DNA of 64,000 nucleotides from NCBI RefSeq assembly GCF_000165125.1, contig NZ_AEIU01000074.1:161732-225731 (forward strand). The letters are read 5' to 3'. Shown here piece by piece: positions 17,866-26,091 of this stretch; positions within the stretch are counted from its first letter, which is position 1; the number at the start of each line of letters is the position of its first letter. The notes under the pieces were generated by a model. The model was not told the origin of the DNA, did no database searches, and saw only the letters and a program-made list of their open reading frames with translations. The stretch is from Vibrio caribbeanicus ATCC BAA-2122 (GTDB lineage Bacteria; Pseudomonadota; Gammaproteobacteria; Enterobacterales; Vibrionaceae). The position numbers and the translations under genes were made by a program.

Positions 17866-19554
17866 TTAGTCAGACTCAATCAAAAAAATGCGGGTTTCGT
17901 AAGGACGCAGTACTTGATTCTGCCCCCCAACCTCACAAGTCTCACTCTGATAGTTAGAAAGTAGTTTTCTGGCTTTGCTCATATCAAAACGATCAGGCAG
18001 TGTGCACTTTGCTTCGTCGCCATAGTAGTTATTAATACACAATAATACTTGCTTATCGTTCTGACGGGCATAAGCAAAAATTCGCTTGTGCTCGGGGAAT
18101 AGATCTTCGTATCGGCCATCAGTGATCACAGAAACCTGTTTACGAAGTTCAATCAGATGCTTATAAAAGTAGAATACAGAATTCAAATCTGCTATTGCAG
18201 CTTCCGCATTGATCTCAGGATAATTTTGAGCCAAGTCTAACCAAGGTGTTCCTTTAGTAAATCCAGCATTCTTGGTGCTATTCCACTGCATCGGCGTACG
18301 TGAGTTGTCACGAGATTTCTGCGCCAAAATCGCCATCATATCTTGGTGCGCAATACCACGACGATTAACCATAATTTGGTACATATTAGTACTTTCAACA
18401 TCACGATATTGACGAATATCGGTGTAATGTGGATTTGTCATCCCAAGCTCTTCACCTTGATAGACATAAGGTGTGCCTTGCATCATATGTATTGATGCCG
18501 CAAGCATCTTGGCTGACTCGATACGGTACTGCTTGTCATTACCTAAACGACTAACAACACGTGGCTGATCGTGATTACACCAAAATAATGCACCCCACCC
18601 TTTGCCATTTAAACCCGTTTGCCAATGGTTGAAGATTTGCTTTAGTTGAATAAAATCAAACGGAGTTTTCGTCCATTTATCCCCATTTAGGTAATCGACT
18701 TTGAGATGGTGAAAGTTGAATACCATAGACAACTCTTTACCATCTTGAGCTGAATATTGCTGACAATGCTCTAATGTAGTTGAAGACATTTCCCCGACAG
18801 TCACACTACCATACTTTTGAAATACGGATTCGCTTATCTCTTGAAGGTACTCGTGCACGCGTGGACCATCGGTATAAAAACGTCGACCGTCGCCGTTCTC
18901 ATCATTTAAAAACTCTTGTTGCTTCGAAATAAGGTTGATAACGTCCAAACGGAAGCCATCTACACCTTTCTTCGCCCAGAAATGAATGACGTCTTTAACC
19001 TCCTCGCGAACTGATGGATTCTCCCAGTTTAAATCCGCTTGTTCTTTGGCGAAGAGGTGTAAATAGTACTGGCCGGTACCTTCATCCAATGCCCAAGCAC
19101 TGCTACCAAATTTGGAGTTCCAGTTGTTGGGCTCAGCACCTTCTACAGGATCTTTCCAGATATAGTAGTCACGATATGGGCTATTTTTATCACCTAATGC
19201 CGATTGAAACCATTTGTGTTGAGTCGAGGTATGATTCACTACAATATCCATAATGATTCGAATACCCAATTGATGAGCCTCTGACAGCAAGACATCGAAG
19301 TCTTTCATGGTGCCAAATTCAGGGTTGATCTCAAAATAATCGGAAATATCATAACCGTTATCGACCATTGGCGATTGATAGACCGGTGTTAACCAAATCG
19401 CATCCACACCTAGAAGTTTTATGTAACCCAGTTTTGACGTGATCCCTTTTAGATCGCCCATGCCTTTGCTTCCACTGTCACAAAAGCTTTTTGGGTAAAT
19501 TTGGTAGATGGTTGCTGTTTTCCACCAACTCTCATCAGGTTTAGTTATGGCCAT
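17866..19554 (-). CDS. treC: Trehalose-6-phosphate hydrolase
   Basis: 562 residues, a GH13 α-amylase-fold enzyme of the TreC group: WWKTATIYQIYPKSFCDS at the N-terminus, IIMDIVVNHTS, the nucleophile in GFRLDVINLIS, the acid/base in VTVGEMSS and FWCNHDQPR. It splits trehalose-6-phosphate, delivered by TreB, into glucose and glucose-6-phosphate in the cytoplasm. It lies 186 bases after treB on the same strand; that gap holds a repeat fragment and a palindrome, so treC may have some independent control. Confidence 0.95.
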   Translation of the reverse strand: MAITKPDESWWKTATIYQIYPKSFCDSGSKGMGDLKGITSKLGYIKLLGVDAIWLTPVYQSPMVDNGYDISDYFEINPEFGTMKDFDVLLSEAHQLGIRIIMDIVVNHTSTQHKWFQSALGDKNSPYRDYYIWKDPVEGAEPNNWNSKFGSSAWALDEGTGQYYLHLFAKEQADLNWENPSVREEVKDVIHFWAKKGVDGFRLDVINLISKQQEFLNDENGDGRRFYTDGPRVHEYLQEISESVFQKYGSVTVGEMSSTTLEHCQQYSAQDGKELSMVFNFHHLKVDYLNGDKWTKTPFDFIQLKQIFNHWQTGLNGKGWGALFWCNHDQPRVVSRLGNDKQYRIESAKMLAASIHMMQGTPYVYQGEELGMTNPHYTDIRQYRDVESTNMYQIMVNRRGIAHQDMMAILAQKSRDNSRTPMQWNSTKNAGFTKGTPWLDLAQNYPEINAEAAIADLNSVFYFYKHLIELRKQVSVITDGRYEDLFPEHKRIFAYARQNDKQVLLCINNYYGDEAKCTLPDRFDMSKARKLLSNYQSETCEVGGQNQVLRPYETRIFLIESD

Positions 19555-19596
19555 TTCTAATACTCACACACCATTGAAATAAAAAGTAAATACAAA

Positions 19597-19672
19597 TATA
19601 CCCAAGTGACTTCAAAATGCAGGATTCAGAGCGATGCCACAGCGTTGAACTCAAGGAAAATAACGCTGCGGA
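19597..19672 (-). repeat. Fragment of TATACCCAAGT inverted-repeat element (right end)
   Basis: Starting at TATACCCAAGTGACTTCAAA, about 75 bases match the reverse complement of the right end of the complete copy at 51692-51957, with few differences. The left part is missing. It lies between treB and treC. Confidence 0.7.
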
Positions 19673-19714
19673 TAAAGCCCAACCATGAATCTTTTGAGAT
19701 TGAAGCAACCACTT

Positions 19715-19727
19715 GTGACAGTGTCAC
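19715..19727. promoter_or_regulatory. 13-bp palindrome GTGACANTGTCAC, copy 3
   Basis: GTGACAGTGTCAC, perfect around the central G, 14 bases after the end of treB and ~160 bases before the treC start. Confidence 0.4.
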
Positions 19728-19740
19728 ATTATCTATCGAG

Positions 19741-21165
19741 TTATATGTTTTCGGACTTGAGGTCACACTTGGTTTGAGCACGCTTAAACATCACAAGAGT
19801 AAGCAGCAAAGGGACTATGATGGCCACCAACATCGACAAAGCAAATGTGCCCCAAAACTGCGGCTGAATAGATAGGATCCCCGGCAAACCGCCTACGCCA
19901 ATACCGTTCGCCATGACCCCTGAACTCCCACAGATAGCTGCTGCAGCAGCACTACCGATCATAGCGCTCAACATTGGAAATTTGTATTTCAAGTTAATGC
20001 CATACATCGCAGGCTCAGTGACACCAAGGTAGGCAGAGATAGCAGCAGGCACTGAGATATCACGCTCACCGTGTTTTTTACTAATGATAATTATGCCAAC
20101 CACTGCCGACGCTTGAGCAATGTTTGATAGTGCAATCAAAGGCCAGATGGGTGTGCCACCTAAATCTTGCATTAATTGCAGATCGACGGCATTAGTAGTG
20201 TGGTGGATGCCAGTGATGACCAGTGGCGCGTACAGAAAACCGAAAATGGTTGAGCCAATCAGCGCGAAATCACCTGTCATTGCTGCTTTTGCAGCAAAAG
20301 CCACACCATCACCTAAGGCACGGCCGAATGGGCCAATGATAGAATGCGCTAAAATCACAGAAACGATAATAGAAACAAACGGTACAACCACTAGATACAG
20401 GTAAGATGGAATAACCCGTTTTAAGTTGGTTTCAATAAGTGCTAAGGCTATTCCTGCAAGCATTGCGGGTATGACTTGAGCTTGGTAGCCTACTTTCTCA
20501 ATAGTGAATAAGCCAAAATCCCACACTTCTGGGATCTGTTTACCGATCAAATAGGCGTTCATTAACTGTGGTGAAACCAAGGTCACTCCAAGTGTAATGC
20601 CCAAAATCGGAGTACCCCCGAGTTTTTTCACTGTCGACCAGCACACACCAACTGGTAGAAAAAAGAAGATTGCTTCACCAATTAGCCACAAGAAAGAGTG
20701 AACAGAAGCCCAAAACTGGCTAATTTCCGTTAATGTCTGACCATCGAACATTTTTATGTCACCAATGACATTACGGAAACCGAGAATTAAGCCGCCAGTG
20801 ATGATTGCTGGCAATAATGGAACAAAGATTTCTGCAAAATGGGAAATACCGCGTTCAACAATATTCATATTTTGACGAGCTGCGCTTTTAGCTTGATCCT
20901 TGCTTGCCTCGCTTTTACCGGTCAGATTAATCAACATCTTGTAAACTTCATCGACTTCAGTTCCGACAACAACTTGGAACTGGCCAGCGTTTGTAAAGCA
21001 CCCCTTGACCATAGATAATTTACTTAACTGGTCCACATTAGCTTTGTCTGGGTCATTCAATACGAAACGTAAACGAGTCAAGCAATGACTTACACTAGCA
21101 ATATTGTGCGCTCCCCCAATCAGTTTAATCAAGCGCTCTACATCTTGAGGTACAATCTTACTCAT
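19741..21165 (-). CDS. treB: PTS trehalose-specific EIIBC
   Basis: 474 residues from ATG 21165 (MSKIVPQDVERLIKLIGG); AAGGTG lies 9 bases upstream. The EIIB domain has its phospho-Cys in SHCLTRLRF. The EIIC membrane domain covers ~110-470 with PLLPAIITGGLILGFRNV and GIHHTTNAVDLQLM. It takes up trehalose and phosphorylates it; the EIIA partner must be supplied elsewhere. Upstream lie two TreR-type operators and a CRP-like site. Confidence 0.95.
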   Translation of the reverse strand: MSKIVPQDVERLIKLIGGAHNIASVSHCLTRLRFVLNDPDKANVDQLSKLSMVKGCFTNAGQFQVVVGTEVDEVYKMLINLTGKSEASKDQAKSAARQNMNIVERGISHFAEIFVPLLPAIITGGLILGFRNVIGDIKMFDGQTLTEISQFWASVHSFLWLIGEAIFFFLPVGVCWSTVKKLGGTPILGITLGVTLVSPQLMNAYLIGKQIPEVWDFGLFTIEKVGYQAQVIPAMLAGIALALIETNLKRVIPSYLYLVVVPFVSIIVSVILAHSIIGPFGRALGDGVAFAAKAAMTGDFALIGSTIFGFLYAPLVITGIHHTTNAVDLQLMQDLGGTPIWPLIALSNIAQASAVVGIIIISKKHGERDISVPAAISAYLGVTEPAMYGINLKYKFPMLSAMIGSAAAAAICGSSGVMANGIGVGGLPGILSIQPQFWGTFALSMLVAIIVPLLLTLVMFKRAQTKCDLKSENI

Positions 21166-21219
21166 AACCTTGCCCACCTTATATTCGAGACCTTCAATTC
21201 ATCGTTTAACTTCAACAAT

Positions 21220-21231
21220 GGGAACATTCCC
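21220..21231. promoter_or_regulatory. TreR-type operator, proximal
   Basis: GGGAACATTCCC is palindromic except for the central two bases, 55 bp upstream of treB. It matches the GGGAAC-GTTCCC form known for TreR of enterobacteria. Confidence 0.7.
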
Positions 21232-21274
21232 TTTTTGATATTTTTAATAGTGCCATTAAGGATTCCAAAACAAA

Positions 21275-21290
21275 ATGGGAACAATCCCAT
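21275..21290. promoter_or_regulatory. TreR-type operator, distal
   Basis: ATGGGAACAATCCCAT has 6-bp perfect arms around ACAA. It lies 55 bases from the proximal site, about five helical turns, which would allow co-operative or looped binding. Confidence 0.65.
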
Positions 21291-21292
21291 AA

Positions 21293-21308
21293 ATTGAGAA
21301 TGATCACA
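21293..21308 (-). promoter_or_regulatory. CRP-like site
   Basis: On the minus strand TGTGATCATTCTCAAT fits TGTGA-N6-TCACA with two mismatches. Next to the distal TreR operator, it would add glucose control to treB. Confidence 0.5.
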
Positions 21309-21341
21309 GTGTCATTTTAAACAGGCAGAGCTCTAAGTAGA

Positions 21342-22289
21342 TTAACGCTGGATAGGCTGTTGGGTAACATGTACTAAAGATTTATTGCCATTTAATTGGC
21401 TAATCAGCATGTTAGCAGCTTTTTTCCCCGCATGGGCATAGCCGGGATCTACGCTGAAAACTTTGGGAAAGAGAAAAGAAAGCAATTCATTTCCACCCAC
21501 ACCTGTGACAACCACATCTTCGCGCCCAATTTCTTGTAAACGTTTAATTACTCCAAGAGCGATCGTATCGCTGGCGCAGACTATCGCTTGTGTATCAGAT
21601 TGAAGAACTTGGTTCACTAGACAGTAAGCACTCTCGTGACTGAGTTTTCCGGTTTGAAATCGAGGTTTGATACGCTTTTGCTCACACCATACTTGATAAG
21701 CATTGAGACGAGCTAGGCCCGTAGTACGATCTTCAGGATCAACACCGATATAAGCAATACGAGTGATAGAGTATCGCTCTAAGTGGGAGAGCGCCATCTC
21801 TATTACGCCTTGATTATCGTAGTTAATAGAGGAAACCATCTGTGTGTCCATAGCAATAGCTACAATACGGTTGCCCCACTCCGCTAAAGCTTGCTCATCA
21901 CAGCCAGTAAACCCGAAGACAATGACTCCATCGACATTGCGACGTTTAAGGACATTCAAATGCTCATTGGTCTTATCTCGATCGAACTGGCTTTCCATGA
22001 TCACCACGTCGTATCCTGCTGAATACAGGGTGCTAAGTATTGAGCCAACAGAGCGATTTTCTGATGGAGAATCCAAACGAGAGATTATTACGCCAATCAA
22101 CTTTTGACTGCCACCACGCATTGACTGGGCTGATTTTGAAGGTATATAACCTGATTCACGAATGATGAACTCAACCTTCTCACGCGTTTGTGGTTTTACT
22201 TTAGGGTCATTAGTAAGCACACGACTAACCGTTGACTTACCAACCCCAGCTAATTTCGCGATATCAAGAATGGTGAGTTTTTTGCTCAT
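21342..22289 (-). CDS. treR: LacI-family trehalose repressor
   Basis: 315 residues, the TreR length. The N-terminal helix-turn-helix is LTILDIAKLAGVGKSTVSRVL. The periplasmic-binding-like effector domain follows (KLIGVIISRLDSPSENRSV ... GVIVFGFTGCDEQAL ... AIVCASDTIALGVI). It is expected to repress treBC and respond to trehalose-6-phosphate. It has the same orientation as treB and treC with a 176-bp gap that holds the operators. Confidence 0.92.
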   Translation of the reverse strand: MSKKLTILDIAKLAGVGKSTVSRVLTNDPKVKPQTREKVEFIIRESGYIPSKSAQSMRGGSQKLIGVIISRLDSPSENRSVGSILSTLYSAGYDVVIMESQFDRDKTNEHLNVLKRRNVDGVIVFGFTGCDEQALAEWGNRIVAIAMDTQMVSSINYDNQGVIEMALSHLERYSITRIAYIGVDPEDRTTGLARLNAYQVWCEQKRIKPRFQTGKLSHESAYCLVNQVLQSDTQAIVCASDTIALGVIKRLQEIGREDVVVTGVGGNELLSFLFPKVFSVDPGYAHAGKKAANMLISQLNGNKSLVHVTQQPIQR

Positions 22290-22470
22290 AAATTTTTAGA
22301 CTAAAGAGGTCAAATAGTAGTCAAGCAACTTCCCTTATTTCAATAAGTAATGAAGTTTACTCGCTTGAGTGTATAGATAGTCCTTAGATGCTATCAGGCT
22401 TTATACCCTAATTCAATTGCCGAGATTTATTGTCTAAATCTAACAACAACTATGATTTATTGTGTGCTTT

Positions 22471-23577
22471 TTAATGCCCAAAAACACAATCACTTTTATT
22501 CAAAGAAACACTTTTTACTTGGATAAAAACGCTTTGCCCCAAAGTTAAATTCAACGCTTTTTTTGCCCATAGTGTAATGGTACAGACTATCTGACAACTG
22601 TCGGCTAGCTCTACCAACACATTGGCAGCTTTGCGCCCATCATATAAAATAACATCTTCAATAAGAACCACTGTTCCTGGCAGGACGTTACGAATAGAAC
22701 TTGAGCCCGATGGCTTTAAGTCAATAGAAATATCCGAAGCACGGACCTTTAAACGCACCGTTTTTCCAATAGGTATTATTTTTCCAGAAACCCAAAGACT
22801 AACATTCGGACTAATCTGAACTCTAGACATATCATACTCGAGACTGGTTTCGATGACGTTACCAGTAAATATCGAGCTGCGGTCGCCATTAGGATTAAAT
22901 GGCTGCATCGCTTCTAGAGACCAGACTTGTTCCACGGGTCCAGACGTCACAACCTGACCTTGATCAATTATGACCAAATGGTCTGCAAGTTGGATAACCT
23001 CTTCTATGCTATGAGTAACATAAACGACAGGAATCTTTATCTCATGCGAAAGCCTTTCAAGAAAAGGCATTATTTCTTGCTTTTTTGGAAGATCAAGAGA
23101 AGCAAGTGGTTCATCCATCAACAATAAATTCGGTTTGGACAACAATGCCCTTCCAATAGACACTCTTTGCTTTTCCCCTCCTGAAAGCTGATGTGGAAAA
23201 CGACTCAGCAGGGGTTCAAGAGCCAATAATTCTATGATCTGAGAGAAATAATCGTTATCTTCTTTACCCATTCCATAGACTAGGTTTGGCTTAACTTTCA
23301 AATGTGGGAATAAACGTGCATCTTGGAAAACGTAACCGAGGTTGCGCTTATAAGTTGGTACGTTTATCGATAGCTCACTGTTATACATCACGTGATCTTC
23401 TATTTTTACTATCCCTGACCGTGGTGTTTGAAGTCCAGCTATCACATTGATCAAAGTAGTTTTACCCGAGCCAGAACGTCCTAGGACAGCAATAATACCC
23501 TTACTAGGAGCCGAAAAATGAATATCAAAAATCTGTTCGCCGAGTTGATGTAGGAAACGTATCTCTAATTTACTCAT
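22471..23577 (-). CDS. modC: Molybdate ABC transporter ATP-binding protein
   Basis: 368 residues. Walker A GRSGSGKT, signature LSGGEKQR, Walker B LLLMDEPLASLD, switch His in VVYVTHSIEE. The C-terminal ~75 residues form a molybdate-binding TOBE domain (SSSIRNVLPGTVVLIEDVIL). It powers ModB. One base separates it from modB. Confidence 0.95.
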   Translation of the reverse strand: MSKLEIRFLHQLGEQIFDIHFSAPSKGIIAVLGRSGSGKTTLINVIAGLQTPRSGIVKIEDHVMYNSELSINVPTYKRNLGYVFQDARLFPHLKVKPNLVYGMGKEDNDYFSQIIELLALEPLLSRFPHQLSGGEKQRVSIGRALLSKPNLLLMDEPLASLDLPKKQEIMPFLERLSHEIKIPVVYVTHSIEEVIQLADHLVIIDQGQVVTSGPVEQVWSLEAMQPFNPNGDRSSIFTGNVIETSLEYDMSRVQISPNVSLWVSGKIIPIGKTVRLKVRASDISIDLKPSGSSSIRNVLPGTVVLIEDVILYDGRKAANVLVELADSCQIVCTITLWAKKALNLTLGQSVFIQVKSVSLNKSDCVFGH

Positions 23578-23578
23578 T

Positions 23579-24265
23579 TTAACCTTCAGAATGTCTTCGA
23601 CTTATCCTTGTAAGCCACTCTGATACCAAAAGGGACGATAATGCAATCGCAACTGAAATAATACACAATCTCATAGCTCCTTCCTCACCTCCGGGTGTTT
23701 CGATAAAATTAAACATGGCAAGAGGAATAGTCTGAGTTTCTCCGGGAATATTCGATACAAAGCTGATGGTTGCACCAAACTCGCCTAAACTTCTGGCAAA
23801 TGAAAGCATGGTACCAGTAATGATACCTGGGGTGATTAAAGGGAGCGTAATCGTAAAAAAAACGCGTATGGGTGACGCACCGAGAGTTGCAGCTGCCTGT
23901 TCATATTTTCGGTCAAAGGTTTCTATATTAAGCCGAATAGCTCTAACCATTAGTGGCAGAGATACGACCATACAAGCAATAACAGCTCCCTTCCAGTTAA
24001 AAGAAAACACGATTCCCATTGTCTCATTTAACCAATATCCTAAAGCACTTTGCTGACCAAGGGTAATGAGTAATAGATAGCCAATAACGACTGGAGGTAA
24101 TACCAATGGTAAGTGAATAATAGAGTCGAAAACACCTTTACCAAAAAAGTTGCGCCTAGCTAAGAAAAAGCCAATTGAAATACCGAAAGGAATTAGAAAA
24201 ATAGAAGAAACAGAAGCGACTTTAAGACTCAAAAGTAGAGCCTGGAACTCAAAATCTGAAAGCAT
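23579..24265 (-). CDS. modB: Molybdate ABC transporter permease
   Basis: 228 residues, about five membrane helices. The EAA-type loop is AAATLGASPIRVFFTITLPL, with the usual SFARSLGEFGATISFVSNIP after it. Channel of the ModABC importer. One base after the modA stop. Confidence 0.95.
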   Translation of the reverse strand: MLSDFEFQALLLSLKVASVSSIFLIPFGISIGFFLARRNFFGKGVFDSIIHLPLVLPPVVIGYLLLITLGQQSALGYWLNETMGIVFSFNWKGAVIACMVVSLPLMVRAIRLNIETFDRKYEQAAATLGASPIRVFFTITLPLITPGIITGTMLSFARSLGEFGATISFVSNIPGETQTIPLAMFNFIETPGGEEGAMRLCIISVAIALSSLLVSEWLTRISRRHSEG

Positions 24266-24685
24266 ACTACCGAGCCTCTACAGGTGTTAAAAAGCCATAT
24301 TCAGATAAAATACCTAAGCTTTGCTCTGATTGAATAAATTTAAAAAACGCTAAGGTCTCTGGTTTGTTGTTTAACTTAGCTAAAGGATATGAAATTGGCT
24401 GGTGCAATGACACTGGTATCGTTGCAACAATTTTTACTTTTGAACTGAGTAATGCGTCTGTTCGGTAAACGATACCAACATTAAGCGCATTTTGCTCAAC
24501 CAAAGCAAGCACCATTCTAACGCTTTTTGTGAATACCAGCTTGGGTTGAATAGCCTGCCAAAGATTTAGCTTGTCCAAGACTTGTTTGGAATATGTGCCA
24601 ACAGGAACAAAGTCTACCGAACCTATTGCGAGCTTACTATTGCCAATCAAAGCTAGCCAAGATTCAACCTTTTCAATCTCTAATT

Positions 24686-24692
24686 GTTTTTT
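24686..24692 (-). other. Slippery heptamer A AAA AAC in modA
   Basis: In the zero frame the codons are ATA AAA AAC AAT TAG. The heptamer A_AAA_AAC is the canonical X_XXY_YYZ arrangement for -1 frameshifting, and the stop follows one codon later. No strong downstream pseudoknot was recognised by eye. Confidence 0.6.
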
Positions 24693-24737
24693 ATTTCCTT
24701 TGGTGAAATGACCACTAATTGGTTTGAAGCCAAGCAA

Positions 24738-24750
24738 GTGACACTGTCAC
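24738..24750. promoter_or_regulatory. 13-bp palindrome GTGACANTGTCAC, copy 4 (inside modA)
   Basis: GTGACACTGTCAC is perfect around the central C. It lies within coding sequence (codons for RDSVTC), so it may be chance, but it equals the motif seen at 6270, 7414 and 19715. Confidence 0.25.
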
Positions 24751-25236
24751 GATCAATGAGATTATTTTCCGTTAAATAGTCCATCCAGTCACGGTTTGCC
24801 GCAATGAAAATATCTGCAGGAGCGCCATGTTGAATCTGTCTTGCAAGAGAGCCTGTCCCACCATATACAGGCACTACTTTAATATCGTTATTCGTGTTAT
24901 ATGCACTAACTAACTGATCAACCACGGTTGTCATTGATGAAGCAGCATAAACATATAACTTATCTTTTGCAAAAGAGGTTGAGCTAAAGATTACGCTTGA
25001 GAAAAAATACACAACCAAAGCCAATGAATAAAAAGAGTATTTGCGCATAATTTTTTCTTTTAGTGCTGAATTGAAAGAGTCTAGTTGCAGAATTTTTCGA
25101 GCGCTTATGGTAGCACTCTTTTGCTCTTTGTTTAATTGAAATCAGAGTAACCTGAACAGTTAATGAATATTCCCATCATCATGGATTCAAACGGGCAATG
25201 CTTTAATCAAAACACACCGATTAGAAGGGAATATCT

Positions 25237-25380
25237 ATGAAAAAGATCATACTTATCGCTGCGGCAGCGCTCATTATTATACCTTCACTTATACTGATGA
25301 ATATGGATCACTACAATACTGACATTTCAAATAATATTGAACATTTTGAGGTCATCAATCCAACATCGTCAACAAAGTAA
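25237..25380 (+). CDS. Small membrane or secreted peptide, 47 aa
   Basis: MKKIILIAAAALIIIPSLIL is followed by a polar tail (MNMDHYNTDISNNIEHFEVI). An AGAAGGGA sequence sits 6 bases before the ATG at 25237. One N-terminal hydrophobic helix, either an uncleaved anchor or a signal peptide. Unrecognised. It is transcribed away from modABC, in the 500-bp space before the outer-membrane protein gene. Confidence 0.5.
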   Translation: MKKIILIAAAALIIIPSLILMNMDHYNTDISNNIEHFEVINPTSSTK

Positions 25381-25550
25381 ATATTCTCCACGTTTTTAAC
25401 TTTGATTTCAAAATCATTCAATAGTTGAACTGGATCATTACAATTCCAAAGAATTCTCTGCATTTGATGCTAGTTTGGTTTATCATTTGGCGTGTTTATT
25501 GCATCTCATATTGATAGTCAAAAAAAATAGCTTTTTCTTCGGAGACTAAC

Positions 25551-26069
25551 TTGAAAAAAATCACTTCAGCCATGGCAATTATCTCAACCTGTTTTAGTAC
25601 TGGTGCATTTGCGAACAACTTTAACTATAACTTTTTAGAGTTGAGAACAGCAGTTAATCCAGAAACGTTTGGTTTTGAGTTTAGTACTTACCTGACTGAT
25701 AATACACATGCCGTACTCCGCGCAGACTCACAATTTGAAGATGATCATGACTTTGCCGGGGGGGTTGGTTTCAATGGTCCAATTAACGAATTTGCTGATG
25801 TTTATGGGCAACTTCTCATGCACCATGTTAAATACAATCAGCAAGCAGGAGGCGAAACCGAAACACAAGTGGAGGGAAACATTGGATTGCGTGTCTGGGT
25901 TGCGGACAGAATAGAATTGACAGGAAGACTGGGGCGGAATGAAGATGCATCGGTATTTCACGCAGGCTTTAGGTTCCACTCTACGGAGCAATTGACGCTA
26001 TCTGCAGAAACAAGGAATAATGGGCTCTACGGCCCGCAAATAACCATGACTGCGAGATTCCAATATTAA
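25551..26069 (+). CDS. Small outer-membrane β-barrel protein, TTG start
   Basis: 172 residues with a signal peptide (MKKITSAMAIISTCFSTGAFA), then alternating strands (FNYNFLELRTAV, FGFEFSTYLTD, HAVLRADSQFE...GGVGFNGPI, GNIGLRVWVADRIELTGRLG) and a C-terminal aromatic end (TMTARFQY) that fits BAM-dependent insertion. The start is TTG at 25551 with GGAG 7 bases upstream; no ATG gives the signal peptide. Function unknown; it resembles small 8-stranded Vibrio barrel proteins. Confidence 0.65.
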   Translation: MKKITSAMAIISTCFSTGAFANNFNYNFLELRTAVNPETFGFEFSTYLTDNTHAVLRADSQFEDDHDFAGGVGFNGPINEFADVYGQLLMHHVKYNQQAGGETETQVEGNIGLRVWVADRIELTGRLGRNEDASVFHAGFRFHSTEQLTLSAETRNNGLYGPQITMTARFQY

Positions 26070-26091
26070 GATGATAAAGCTTGTTTCGTCT

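Larger units (their letters stand above)
24267..25048 (-). pseudogene. modA: Molybdate-binding protein, split by -1 frameshift at A AAA AAC
   Basis: Two overlapping frames together make one ModA. 24680-25048 gives the signal peptide and first half (KLYVYAASSMTTVVDQLV ... GGTGSLARQIQHGAPADIFI ... ASNQLVVISPKEIKNN, stop). 24267-24737 gives the rest in the -1 frame (QLEIEKVESWLALIGNSKLA ... VRMVLALVEQNALNVGIVYR ... PISYPLAKL). The switch point is a run of six A (24687-24692) read as AT-A AAA AAC in the zero frame. A -1 shift there yields ...KEIK(K/N)QLEIEK..., a full-length protein. It is either a one-base loss from A7, an assembly error, or programmed frameshifting. The intact modB and modC downstream argue that the system is in use. 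Confidence 0.85.
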
